Source of the DNA: Phycisphaerales bacterium
GTDB lineage: Bacteria > Planctomycetota > Phycisphaerae > UBA1845
Length of the DNA stretch: 63,677 nucleotides
Direction: 5' to 3'
Assembly: GCA_003597935.1 (NCBI GenBank)
Contig: QZJT01000131.1
Coordinates: 1-63,677, forward strand
How positions within the stretch are numbered: position 1 is the first letter of the stretch; the number at the start of each line of letters is the position of its first letter. This document shows positions 8,654 through 17,038 of the stretch, piece by piece. A model generated the notes under the pieces. That model was not told the origin of the DNA. It saw only the letters and a list, made by a program, of their open reading frames with translations, and ran no database searches. Both the position numbers and the translations under genes were made by a program.

Positions 8654-9097
8654 TCACACCTCCAACGGCTTTGGCTGCTGGGCCTGGTACGGGTGGGTCT
8701 CGCCGGCCACGACCTTCAGCTTCTTGAGCATGTACCGCCCCAGGGCGTTCTTGGGCAGCATCCGGCGGACCGCGGTGGTGATGATCCGCTCCGGGTGGGT
8801 CGCCAGCACTTCACGATAGGTCGTGCTCTTGAAGCCGCCCGGATAGTAGCTGTAGCGGTCATAGTGCATCGTCTCGGCCTTGGTGCCGGTCACGCGGATC
8901 TTCTCGGCGTTGGTGACGACCACGAAATCGCCCGTATCCACGTGGGGCGTGTAGGTCGGCTTGTGCTTGCCCATCAGCACGGTGGCGATCCGCTGGGCCA
9001 GCCGCCCGAGGACGCGGTCGCGGGCGTCCACGTGGTACCAGACCGGCCGCACGGTCTCCCGCTTGGCCACGAAACTCTTCATCCGCCCGACAGGCAT
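8654..9097 (-). CDS. rplM: 50S ribosomal protein L13
   Basis: 147 residues, normal for L13. Recognisable blocks are VWYHVDARDRVLGRLAQRIA, LMGKHKPTYTPHVDTGDFVV and VRRMLPKNALGRYMLKKLKV. L13 is an early assembly protein of the large subunit. It is the first gene of the rplM-rpsI pair, with a gap of about 200 bases to the preferred rpsI start. The start at 9097 (MPVGRMKSF) is used; the internal Met five codons later is also possible. Confidence 0.95.
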   Translation of the reverse strand: MPVGRMKSFVAKRETVRPVWYHVDARDRVLGRLAQRIATVLMGKHKPTYTPHVDTGDFVVVTNAEKIRVTGTKAETMHYDRYSYYPGGFKSTTYREVLATHPERIITTAVRRMLPKNALGRYMLKKLKVVAGETHPYQAQQPKPLEV

Positions 9098-9235
9098 CGC
9101 ATCGCCTCACCAGACCCGGTCAATTCGCTCCGACACATCCGAGCCGAGCAGCGTAACGCCGCCGGCGACGGCGTCAAGGGGCGGCCTGGGATGGGGGCCG
9201 TTGCGGGTGCGTGAGGGATGTGGCGGGCGCCCTTT

Positions 9236-9262
9236 CGGTGTGGCACCGGCTTCCAGCCGGTG
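9236..9262. repeat. CACCGG palindromic element (REP family 2), single copy
   Basis: CACCGGCT (9244-9251) and AGCCGGTG (9255-9262) form an 8-bp stem with a 3-base loop, preceded by the flank TGTGG typical of the family. Compared with the CACCGGTT/AACCGGTG copies at 28.7 kb, both arms changed together and pairing is kept. Confidence 0.75.
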
Positions 9263-9348
9263 GGTGTGGCCTTCCAGGCCACGTCTGAAGTTTGGCACTT
9301 TTGGCCGCCCGTCTCTGATTGCAGCATCGTGACGAGGTGAAGTCAAAA

Positions 9349-9383
9349 CAACCGCCACTGGCGCTTCGCCACGGCGGTTTTTG
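9349..9383 (+). terminator. Rho-independent terminator-like hairpin
   Basis: AACCGCC (9350-9356) pairs with GGCGGTT (9373-9379); inside it TGGCG and CGCCA pair around a CTT loop. A run of five T follows on the plus strand. It abuts the promoter at 9381 and insulates the insertion-sequence genes from upstream transcription. Confidence 0.7.
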
Positions 9384-9409
9384 ACGAAATGTTGGTCTAG
9401 TTATATAAC
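9381..9409 (+). promoter_or_regulatory. Near-consensus sigma70 promoter of the insertion sequence
   Basis: -35 TTGACG (9381-9386), a 17-bp spacer, then -10 TATAAC (9404-9409). The AGGAGG ribosome site follows close to ATG 9428, so the leader is very short. The -35 overlaps the T-run of the terminator before it. Confidence 0.75.
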
Positions 9410-9427
9410 GAGATCAGGAGGTGCAGC

Positions 9428-9634
9428 ATGGGATACCCCACCAGAGTCCAGCTCATCCAGCGCCAGAAGAGCGCGCAGTGGTACGTCAACTTCCCGGCCG
9501 CGGTGGCCGGGGTCCTCGACTTTCAGAAGGGCGAGGTCGTCGAGTGGACCGTCCAGGATCGCCGCACCCTCATCCTCAAGCGGGTCGAAACGCCCCAAGC
9601 GGCCGAGGAGCCGGTGCGGAAAAAAAAACGATGA
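9428..9634 (+). CDS. AbrB-like small protein accompanying the transposase
   Basis: 68 residues. The pattern QWYVNFPAAVAGVLDFQKGEV resembles the swapped-hairpin AbrB/SpoVT DNA-binding fold, where a basic strand is followed by proline-hydrophobic and KGD/KGE turns. The tail is very basic (VRKKKR). It has an AGGAGG site and overlaps the transposase reading frame by an ATGA, so it looks like the first gene of the insertion sequence. Its role, perhaps controlling transposase expression, is inference. Confidence 0.65.
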   Translation: MGYPTRVQLIQRQKSAQWYVNFPAAVAGVLDFQKGEVVEWTVQDRRTLILKRVETPQAAEEPVRKKKR

Positions 9635-10724
9635 AGCTCGTGCCCGCCATTCTCGACCTGTGGGACGACGCCCGCGACGTGTTCAAGCAGAATCGGGTGT
9701 GGGAGCGAGCCCGGCGGCTCGGCCTCAGCCAACTCGTCTGTATCGAGCGGCATACCATCACCGGCCTGCTGTGCTCCTGCGGGCGGCAGTTCGACGACTG
9801 GTCGGCGGACTATCGACTCTTCTCCCAGGACGTGTGAGAGCCGAACCACCTGTTCCAGCCCGTCGTTCGGGGCTCGCTTCCTCTGCTGCCCCAGCGCGCT
9901 CGGCTGGTCGTGGCCATCGATGACACGCTCGCTCACAAGACCGGCAAGAACACGCCCGGCGTGGCCTACCGGCGCGACCCGCTGTCGCCCGCCTTTCAGG
10001 TGAACCTGATTCTGGCGCAACGATTCGTCCAGTTCTCGCTGCTGATTCCTCTGCCGGCGCAGTTGCCCTCACCGGCTCGGGGCGTGCCGAGCCGGTTCGC
10101 GCACGTGCCGTCGGTCAAAAAGCCCAAGTGCAAGGCCCCTCAGGAGGACTGGGACGCCTATCGCGAGGCGGTCAAACAGAAGAACCTCAATACGATCACG
10201 GTCAGGATGCTCCATCAGTTCCGCGATGAACTCGACCGGGTGCATCACGCCGCGGACGTGCACTTGGTGCTGGTCGTGGATGGCGGCTACACCCACAAGA
10301 CCATTCTCAAGGCCTTGCCCGCAACACCACGCTGATCGGCAGGATCCGCAAGGACGCCAAGCTCCACTTCGTGAACGAATCCTCCTCAGGAAAGTACGGC
10401 CCGCCAGCGCCGAACCCGGAGGAGTTGAGACAGAAGGAGCAGCACGCCTGGCAGTTCGTGGAAGCCTACGCGGCCGGGAACACGCACGCGTTCAGGATCA
10501 AGACCCTGGCACCGGTCTGCTGGCGAACCACGGGAACACGCCTGCCCCTGCGGGTGGTGGTGATCGCGCCCGTCAGCTATCGCCTCACGCAGCACGGCCG
10601 CCTGCTCTACCGCCAGCCCGCCTACCTCATCTGCACCGACCTCGATCTGTCGCTGCAGCAGTTGCTCCAGGAATACCTCTGGAGGCGGGACATCGAGGTT
10701 TGCTGCCACCGCGGGGAGGCGTGA
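9631..10724 (+). pseudogene. Decayed DDE transposase (IS701/IS4-like)
   Basis: Starts at ATG 9631 (KLVPAILDLWDDARDVFKQN) and is broken three times. A TGA at 9835-9837 interrupts an otherwise continuous frame; after it the frame reads on through VVAIDDTLAHKTGK, which holds the first catalytic Asp. A one-base shift near 10318 follows the second Asp region (VLVVDGGYTHKTILK). The frame then resumes with LIGRIRKDAKLHF. The last segment, LQEYLWRRDIEVC, contains the Glu helix, and the gene is cut off about there. The element is therefore an inactive relic with its regulatory front end intact. Family naming rests on motif pattern only. Confidence 0.8.
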
Positions 10725-10763
10725 GGTTCGCCGGCGCCGCGGGAAGCGTGAGGTTGATTGGTA

Positions 10764-11040
10764 CTACGCCACGTTCTCGGCCGCGTCGTGCTGGACGGTC
10801 CCGCCCGCGATGGTCGTGTACTCGTTCACGACGTTGTTCTCGTACGCGGTCCTCAGCGCGTTGCGGTGGTCCCGGTACTGCACCCGGTTGCCCAGGTCGT
10901 CGTAGTCGAACTGCTCCGCCTTGGTGTTCGACCCGGCCGCCAGCTCGTAATCCACCTGCGTCACGCGGTGGAGGCCGTCCTACAGGATGTCCGGGATCTC
11001 CTGCATCTTGGAGAATCCGTCGGCGTTGTTGCCGCCGCCG
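10764..11040 (-). pseudogene. RHS/YD-repeat protein remnant
   Basis: On the minus strand the frame reads GFSKMQEIPDIL, a TAG stop, DGLHRVTQVDYELAAG, then FDYDDLGNRVQYRDHRNAL and NEYTTIAG before stopping at 10764. Phrases such as YDGLHRV and FDYDDLGNR are diagnostic of RHS/YD repeats in large secreted or toxin-carrying proteins. The TAG sits where a Tyr codon would be expected. Only about 90 codons survive, next to the dead transposase, so this is probably a fragment left by rearrangement. Confidence 0.7.
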
Positions 11041-11099
11041 CTTTGGGCTCATGGGATGGGGGGGGCGCCGATCCGCGGGTTCGCCCGCAGACGGGCGTC

Positions 11100-11330
11100 A
11101 CCCGCGGCTACAGCCCCTCGCCTGCTTCGCGGCTCCAGAGCAGAGCACCTTCGTCACATCGCACTGATACGGAGCCCCAGCGCAGAGCACCTTCGTCACG
11201 TCGCTCTGATACGGGGCCCCAGCGCAGCACGCCTTCGTCACATCGCACGACTGCGGGGACCTCGCGCCGAACACCTTCGTCACATCCCATGCCGGCGAAC
11301 TTCCCGCGCGGAGCACCCGCTCCACGTCGC
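11100..11330. repeat. Imperfect 45-50 bp repeats (CACCTTCGTCACATCGCAC core)
   Basis: About four or five units sharing the phrase AGAGCACCTTCGTCACATCGCA are spaced roughly 45-55 bases apart, with diverged copies at both ends. No protein is supported in any frame. Confidence 0.65.
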
Positions 11331-11604
11331 ACCGCCTGGCGATCCTGCGACAATGGTCTTTTGCACCCTGAACGGCTTTCCTGTCCGACTTCGTTCCTGG
11401 TCGACGTCTGGGCCGCGGCAGCGAGGGGGCCGACTTCCCGCCCTGGATCGGGGGCCACGCCCGCGTTCTGCACATCTGCCGCAACCGTCACGTGCCCCGC
11501 GTACCGAGGCGCGTGACCGATGCGGCGGATGTCCGCACGAGCACCCGAATGGGACACGCCGGATTGGGGCGAAGGCATCGGAGTCGGTGGACGCCGTTGC
11601 GAAG

Positions 11605-11980
11605 GAGACTCCGCGCGGGCTTGAGGCCACGCGGCTCGCTGGGGAACTCCGCGCGAGCTAGAGCCACGCGGCTCGCTGGGAAACTCCGCGCGGGCTTGAG
11701 GCCACGCGGCTCGCTGGGAAACTCCGCGCGGGCTTGAGGCCACGCGGCTCGCTGGGAAACTCCGCGCGGGCTGAAGCCACGCGGCTCGCTGGGGAACTCC
11801 GCGCGGGCTTGAGGCCACGCGGCTCGCTGGGAAACTCCGCGCGGGCTGAAGCCACGCGGCTCGCTGGGAAAGTCCGCGCGGGCTGAAGCCACGCGGCTCG
11901 CTGGGAAAGTCCGCGCGGGCTGAAGCCACGCGGCTCGCTGGGGAACTCCGCGCGGGCTGAAGCCACGCGGCTCGCTCAGA
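11605..11980. repeat. 37/38-bp tandem array of REP family 1, ten copies
   Basis: Ten head-to-tail units containing CACGCGGCTCGCTGG then CTCCGCGCGGG. The GGCTCGCT phrase starts at about 11633, 11670, 11708, 11746, 11783, 11821, 11858, 11895, 11932 and 11969. Two variants occur, one with GCTGAAGCC (37 bp) and one with GCTTGAGGCC (38 bp). Frames across it spell SEPRGFSPRG-type peptides on the minus strand but the period is not a multiple of three. Confidence 0.9.
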
Positions 11981-12010
11981 AGAGTCGCCGATGCCGTCAC
12001 GCGCCCCGCG

Positions 12011-14311
12011 TTACGTGAACTCCTTCATCTCCATACCGCCTTCGGCCGCCGCCGCCCCGTGCAGCGCCGCCGACAGTGCCTCCAGGCGGAACGGCTTGGA
12101 CAGGCGGGCCAGCACCCGGCGTTCTACGTCTTCGGGGATGGGCGATTCGCCGCCGGTCATCAGGACCAGGCCGAGCTTGTCATCGCGGGCGATCAGCGTC
12201 CGGGCCAGGTCCAGGCCGCAGCCGTCGGAAAGGGCCACGTCTATCACAGCCAGTGACACGGCGTCGGGGCCGGCTTCCAGGAACCGCTCCTGGCCTTCGG
12301 CGACGCTTTCGGCCGTGATGACCGTGCAGCCAAGCGATTCGAGGGCGTCGGTGCAGGTGTGCAGCACCATGGGGTCGTCATCGACCAGCAGCACGGTCTT
12401 TCCCCCGCGCGGCGCCGGGGCGGCGGCCGCGGCCGCGTCGATCCGCTCCGGGGCGCCGTCGGATCGCGGCAAAAAGACGAGCACCTCCGTGCCGACGCCC
12501 GGTTCGCTGCGCACCTCGATCCCCCCCCCGGCGCCGCGGGCGACGGCGTAGGCCACCGCCATGCCCATGCCGGTCCCCCGACGCCGCGTGCGCTGCTTGG
12601 TGGTGAAGAACGGCTCGAAGATGCGCCGCCGCACCTCCGGCGTCATCCCGACGCCGGTGTCCGCGACCCGCAGCCGGGCGAAGGTCTCTCCGCGGCGGTC
12701 GCCGTCCGGCGGCGCCGGTCCGGCGTCTACGGTGATGCTGAGCCGCCCGCCCCCCGGCATGGCGTCGCGGGCGTTGCGCAGCAGGTTGAGCACCACCTGC
12801 GTCAGTTCATCCTTGTCCACGCACACCGCCACGTCGCGGTCCAGGTGCGTGTCCACCTCCAGCCCGGCAAAGAACGCCTCGTCCTGCGCGCCCAGGATCA
12901 GCTCGATGACCTCGGCCAGGCGCACGACCCGCGGACGGGCGCAGCCGGCGTGAGCGAAGCGCAGCAGCCGGCGCGACAGCCCTGCCGCCTGCCAGCACGC
13001 CCGCAACGCCGTGCGCACCCGATCGAGCGTCCGCTCCGTTCGGCCTTCGGACTCGATCAGCGACAGCGAGCCGATGGCGCTGGTCAGCAGGTTGTTGAAG
13101 TCATGCGCTACCCCTCCCGCGAGCGTCCCGGCGGCCTCCATCTTCTCCGCCTGCCGCACCCGCGCCTGCAACCGTCGGCGTTCACGGGCGTCGCGCAGCA
13201 GGATCGCCACGTGTCGCACGTCGCCGTAGCTGACCGGGTAGACCGTCAGGTCGGCGACGGGTGGCTCTCCCTCACCGTGCGATCCGGTCAGCTCGACGTC
13301 CGCCGCCCGAAACAGGCGGTCCGACGCGCGGGCGTCGGCGATCAACTTCGGCCAGTCCACGGCGCCTTCGCTCCACTCGGGGAAGACGTCGGTGAGCCTG
13401 CGTCCGACGGCCCGCGTCGCGGCCACGCCCAGGATGGAGGTGTCGCCATCGTGGCACTCGACGATGGCGCCCTCGCCGTCGCACAGGATGACGGCGTCGC
13501 GCAGGTTCTGGAATAGCGCTCGATACTTGGCTTCGGACACGTGCAGGTCGCAGCGGGCGGCGCTGAGCGACTCGGCCATGGTGTTGAGCGTGGCGGCGAG
13601 CTGGCCCAGCTCGTCGGCGCGGAAGACGGTGGCCCGCCGGTCCAGCCGGCCGGCGCGGAACTCCTCCGCCACCCGCTGCATGTCCTGCACCGGCGCCATC
13701 AGCCAGCGTCCGATGAGCATCCCCCCCCCGACGACCAGCGCCGCGGCCAGGATCAGCAGCACCACGCCCATCATCAGTACGGTGGCGTTGGCCTCTTCGA
13801 GCCGGGCCACCGACTCCGCCCGCAGGCGCTCGACCACCGGCTCGATCGCCCGCAGCCGGACCAGCAGCCGGTCGGCGACGCCGGCCACCTCGTCGAGCGC
13901 GCTCTGCGCCTCCGCCTGGCGGCCCTGATCGAGCGCGTTCACGCAGCGGGAGGCGGCCGCGGCATAGGCCGACGCCGCTTGAACGACGTCCGGCCAGCCC
14001 GGCCGGTCCAGCCACGCCCGCCGCCCGGAGTCGATCGAGGATTGCAGCGTGCGCACGAACAGATCGTGAGAGGCGTGCTCCTGCGCATCCAGCGGCGCGG
14101 CGTCGCGCACGTGGCTGATCAGGCTGCGGCGGTGCTCGATCAGCGCCGTGGGCAGGTTTGCCACCTCGCCCGAGAACGCCATCCACTCGGTAAACGTCGT
14201 GTAGGAGTCCTCGATCAACCCGTGGATCGAGTAGATGGTGAAGACGGTGCCCGCGATCACGAAGACGGCGAAGCCGGCCAGCAGGTAGGTGAGCTTGCGA
14301 CGGAGCTTCAT
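12011..14311 (-). CDS. Hybrid sensor histidine kinase/response regulator
   Basis: About 766 residues from ATG 14311 (MKLRRKL). Order of parts: TM1 (YLLAGFAVFVIAGTVFTIYS), a helical periplasmic sensor of about 140 residues, TM2 (VLMMGVVLLILAAALVVGGG), HAMP, a PAS-like domain, HisKA with the H-box GGVAHDFNNLLTSAIGSLSL, HATPase with the N-box NLLRNARDAMPGGG and G-box DTGVGMTPEV, and a C-terminal receiver whose phospho-acceptor is the Asp in LAVIDVALSDGCG. No cognate DNA-binding regulator is adjacent, so its output is unknown. The HDFNNLL type H-box is common in hybrid kinases. Its stop lies next to the tandem array. Confidence 0.93.
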   Translation of the reverse strand: MKLRRKLTYLLAGFAVFVIAGTVFTIYSIHGLIEDSYTTFTEWMAFSGEVANLPTALIEHRRSLISHVRDAAPLDAQEHASHDLFVRTLQSSIDSGRRAWLDRPGWPDVVQAASAYAAAASRCVNALDQGRQAEAQSALDEVAGVADRLLVRLRAIEPVVERLRAESVARLEEANATVLMMGVVLLILAAALVVGGGMLIGRWLMAPVQDMQRVAEEFRAGRLDRRATVFRADELGQLAATLNTMAESLSAARCDLHVSEAKYRALFQNLRDAVILCDGEGAIVECHDGDTSILGVAATRAVGRRLTDVFPEWSEGAVDWPKLIADARASDRLFRAADVELTGSHGEGEPPVADLTVYPVSYGDVRHVAILLRDARERRRLQARVRQAEKMEAAGTLAGGVAHDFNNLLTSAIGSLSLIESEGRTERTLDRVRTALRACWQAAGLSRRLLRFAHAGCARPRVVRLAEVIELILGAQDEAFFAGLEVDTHLDRDVAVCVDKDELTQVVLNLLRNARDAMPGGGRLSITVDAGPAPPDGDRRGETFARLRVADTGVGMTPEVRRRIFEPFFTTKQRTRRRGTGMGMAVAYAVARGAGGGIEVRSEPGVGTEVLVFLPRSDGAPERIDAAAAAAPAPRGGKTVLLVDDDPMVLHTCTDALESLGCTVITAESVAEGQERFLEAGPDAVSLAVIDVALSDGCGLDLARTLIARDDKLGLVLMTGGESPIPEDVERRVLARLSKPFRLEALSAALHGAAAAEGGMEMKEFT

Positions 14312-14399
14312 GCAACGACACCCGCGGCCGGGCCATGCGCCGGACGCACTGCGTCGCGTATTCGACACGGGACGTTCGCCAACGTCCAGACGATGGGCA

Positions 14400-15248
14400 T
14401 CATCCGCCGAACGTCTCGGCGGAATAGGACCAGTCCCAATGCTCGGTGGCCGGATGAGAACTGGTCAATACGTGGCCGCCGAGGAACCCGACGATCGTCT
14501 GACCGCCGTGGCGCGTCGAGGGCGTCCAGAACCGCCCGTCGGCATAAGGGTCATCCTTCTGCCCGACCGGCGGGGCGATATAGAAGGGGTCGATGCCGCG
14601 CGAACGGGCGCCGGGGCCGTCCACTTCGATGGTCAGCGGCGCATACGGGTGGTTGAGCGATTGCGGCGACATCCAGGCGCTGCCCGGGGGCGCCAGCAAC
14701 CGCTCGCCGCGGAACCGGACCACCGGCCGATACAGGCGCATGTTCAGCGCGATGGAGACGTCCTCGAACGGCCCCACGGACTGTTCGCAGGGTCCGCCCG
14801 GGATCAGGGTCAACGCGGCGCCCGCCGACGGGCACGTCATCAGGTGGTCGGCGGACGACACCTCGACCTGCAGCACGTCGCCATAGCGCCAGAACTCGTC
14901 CACGCCGTAGAGCGACTCCTGAAAGTCCTCGATGCGGAAGCGGCTGGCGCCCAGGCGGTCGCTCTCGCCGCGGCCCGCCTCCGACAGCCCCTCGGCGAAG
15001 AGTTGGAACTCGAACACGACCGATTTCACGTTGGATGCGCACTTGAGGGTGCGCATCTTCTCGCGGGCGGAGTGCAGCGACGGGATGAGGAGGCTCAACA
15101 GCACGGCGATCACGCTGAGCGACACCAGGGTCTCAACCAGCGTGAACGCGTGCCGGAAAGAGCAACGGCCCGGGATGTCAGGCGTCCCGTGGTACACAGC
15201 TTCCTTCCGCCCTGAGGGCCTGGACGGGTCGTCCGGCGACGTGCGCAT
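14400..15248 (-). CDS. Prepilin-type pseudopilin with N-terminal methylation motif
   Basis: 282 residues from ATG 15248. A basic leader is followed by the type IV prepilin motif RHAFTLVETLVSLSVIAVLL, with Glu at +5 of the mature helix. The mature domain ends with TIVGFLGGHVLTSSHPATEH, similar in style to the H-X-G proteins of planctomycetes (DUF1559 group). Such proteins are membrane-inserted and processed by a prepilin peptidase. It starts 4 bases after the dockerin gene stop, so the two are one operon. Confidence 0.85.
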   Translation of the reverse strand: MRTSPDDPSRPSGRKEAVYHGTPDIPGRCSFRHAFTLVETLVSLSVIAVLLSLLIPSLHSAREKMRTLKCASNVKSVVFEFQLFAEGLSEAGRGESDRLGASRFRIEDFQESLYGVDEFWRYGDVLQVEVSSADHLMTCPSAGAALTLIPGGPCEQSVGPFEDVSIALNMRLYRPVVRFRGERLLAPPGSAWMSPQSLNHPYAPLTIEVDGPGARSRGIDPFYIAPPVGQKDDPYADGRFWTPSTRHGGQTIVGFLGGHVLTSSHPATEHWDWSYSAETFGG

Positions 15249-15252
15249 TATA

Positions 15253-16767
15253 TCACCGGGTATCCGGGCCGTGAAGGAGGCGGATGAACTCCGCCAGGTC
15301 GTCCAGATCGACGCTGCCGTCACGGTTCGGATCCACCTGAGCGCATCGCGGTTCCGGATATCGGGCGTTGGGACCGGAGTAGCAGTGCTGGAAGAGCGTG
15401 AAGTCGACCAGGTCCACGTCGTCGTCCCCGTCCGAGTCGCACGCCCGCGGGCGGCAGACCAGGTCGAACTCATCGACCGACCCGCTGTAGTTGACGTCGA
15501 AGAGGCTGAAGTCGTTGGCGAAGGCGCGGATCGGCGCTTCTCCCTCGTGTCCGTGCTCGACGACGTAGGCGGCGATCAAACGGCGGTCCAGTTCGTTCAC
15601 CTGTCCGTCACCGTTCACGTCGCAACGGAGAGGATCGGGGTAGACGTCCGTCCAGACGAAGATCTCGTCCGGATCGCGGGAGGGTCGGGAAAGGTACGTG
15701 CTCCCCAAAATCGCGTTGACCGCCCATTCGCCCGGCTGTTCCAACTCCCGCGGCATCCGCCGGGACCACTCGATGATGATGGGTTTGTGCTCCGGTCCGT
15801 ACGGCCGCCGCCGCCAGAAGTGCGCCGACCGGACCAGATCCACCAGCCCCTCGTCGATCGAGACCTGATCGCAGGCGCTGGTGTTGGGTTCCTGCACCGG
15901 CTCGCGGCGCTTGCGGGCGCAGCCGGCGTTGGTCATGGGAAAGACCATCGAAATGATCGTGACGTCGGTGCGCAGGTCGTGCCGGAACTCCAGATCGGTC
16001 TCGGGAGGCTGGTAACTGCCGCGCTCGGTGCAGAACTCCAGCAGCGAGAGACCCTCGAAGCCATGCGCCCGGTGGAACATCCGGCTCTCACGGAAGCGCC
16101 ATATCTCCCCGGCGTCGAACGTCCCATTCTCGTCGCCCTCTATCACGCGATAGAGGTGCGGCTCGAAGTACTCTCCCAGAAACGCGAGGTGGAACTCCTC
16201 CCCGGACCGCTTCACCAGGGGGGGGTGATTGAAGGGGAGCCGGGCGTCGGCGCGGCTGGCCGCGATCCGATTCGCGAATCGCGGCCCGGACGGCATGCCG
16301 CCGAACCGGGCCACATTGGCGGTGTATCGAAACTGCGGCGACCGGACTTCGCCGCCGGTCTCCACGCTGGCGTCGACATCCAGCTCGATGAACCCGAAAA
16401 CGGGATGCGGGCCGTAGAAGAACGGTCGCCAGCGGTCGCCGCTGATGTCGCCCGGCGGGTTCACCAGCCCGGCCAGCCGCACGTCCATGCGAAAGAAGTC
16501 GCCGTCACGGCTGACTTCGCCGACGAACACGTCCAGGTGGGGATCACGCGGAAACCAACGGGCGAGCGTGATGGAGAGCAGGTCGATCCGGCGGTGCCGA
16601 TAGGGATCGATCGGCCCGGTCTCGCTCAGGTCGGTCCGTCGGATCAGCGTATCACCCTCCCGGTCGCGCAGGAACTGCTGGCCGCGGCCAGCGTCCGTGG
16701 GCAGGCAGTACAGCGCCGCTGCCAGCAGGGCTGGCCACCCGCACCGGATGCCGAGCTTGCACGTCAT
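15253..16767 (-). CDS. Secreted protein with dockerin-type repeats
   Basis: 504 residues from ATG 16767, with a hydrophobic signal region (GWPALLAAALYCLPTDAGRG). The middle part has no recognised domain and is rich in aromatic residues and Arg. The C-terminus carries at least four EF-hand-like dockerin loops: CDVNGDGQVNELDRRLI, FDVNYSGSVDEFDLVC, CDSDGDDDVDLVDFTLF and VDPNRDGSVDLDDLAEFI. In planctomycetes such repeats mark secreted or surface proteins; Ca2+ binding is expected from the D-x-N/D-x-D pattern. It is the first gene of a pair with the pseudopilin, which suggests joint export or surface assembly. Confidence 0.85.
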   Translation of the reverse strand: MTCKLGIRCGWPALLAAALYCLPTDAGRGQQFLRDREGDTLIRRTDLSETGPIDPYRHRRIDLLSITLARWFPRDPHLDVFVGEVSRDGDFFRMDVRLAGLVNPPGDISGDRWRPFFYGPHPVFGFIELDVDASVETGGEVRSPQFRYTANVARFGGMPSGPRFANRIAASRADARLPFNHPPLVKRSGEEFHLAFLGEYFEPHLYRVIEGDENGTFDAGEIWRFRESRMFHRAHGFEGLSLLEFCTERGSYQPPETDLEFRHDLRTDVTIISMVFPMTNAGCARKRREPVQEPNTSACDQVSIDEGLVDLVRSAHFWRRRPYGPEHKPIIIEWSRRMPRELEQPGEWAVNAILGSTYLSRPSRDPDEIFVWTDVYPDPLRCDVNGDGQVNELDRRLIAAYVVEHGHEGEAPIRAFANDFSLFDVNYSGSVDEFDLVCRPRACDSDGDDDVDLVDFTLFQHCYSGPNARYPEPRCAQVDPNRDGSVDLDDLAEFIRLLHGPDTR

Positions 16768-17038
16768 GGTCCGAATGTCGCCCCCACAAAACCGGCGGTC
16801 GCTGCCGCCGGTCAGAAGCAGCGCTGCTCGCGGGTCCCCACCCCGGGCGGCGATGCGCACCCCCGCTCGGTTTCTCGACGGCCGTGCGCGGACCCGAGCC
16901 GCGTTGCGGTCGGGAAGTCCGCGCGGATTGACCTGCCTCGCGGCTGGTGCGTCCCCCGGGTTCGCAGCCGGGCGGCGACGCGCGCGCCGTGCCTATTCTA
17001 GCGGCGATTCGGGCCGACCGTAACTCCACCTGGCGTCA

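Noticed and set aside
11605..11980. Possible CRISPR array in the 37-bp repeats
   Set aside because: Units are contiguous without unique spacers.
11108..12000. Several frames of SEPRGFSPRG repeats on the minus strand (up to 273 codons)
   Set aside because: Produced by a 37/38-bp array that is open in several frames at once; no ribosome site, and period not a multiple of three.
14312..14368. Upstream start of the histidine kinase at 14368
   Set aside because: The MKLRRKL start directly precedes TM1, while the extra 19 residues lack any pattern.
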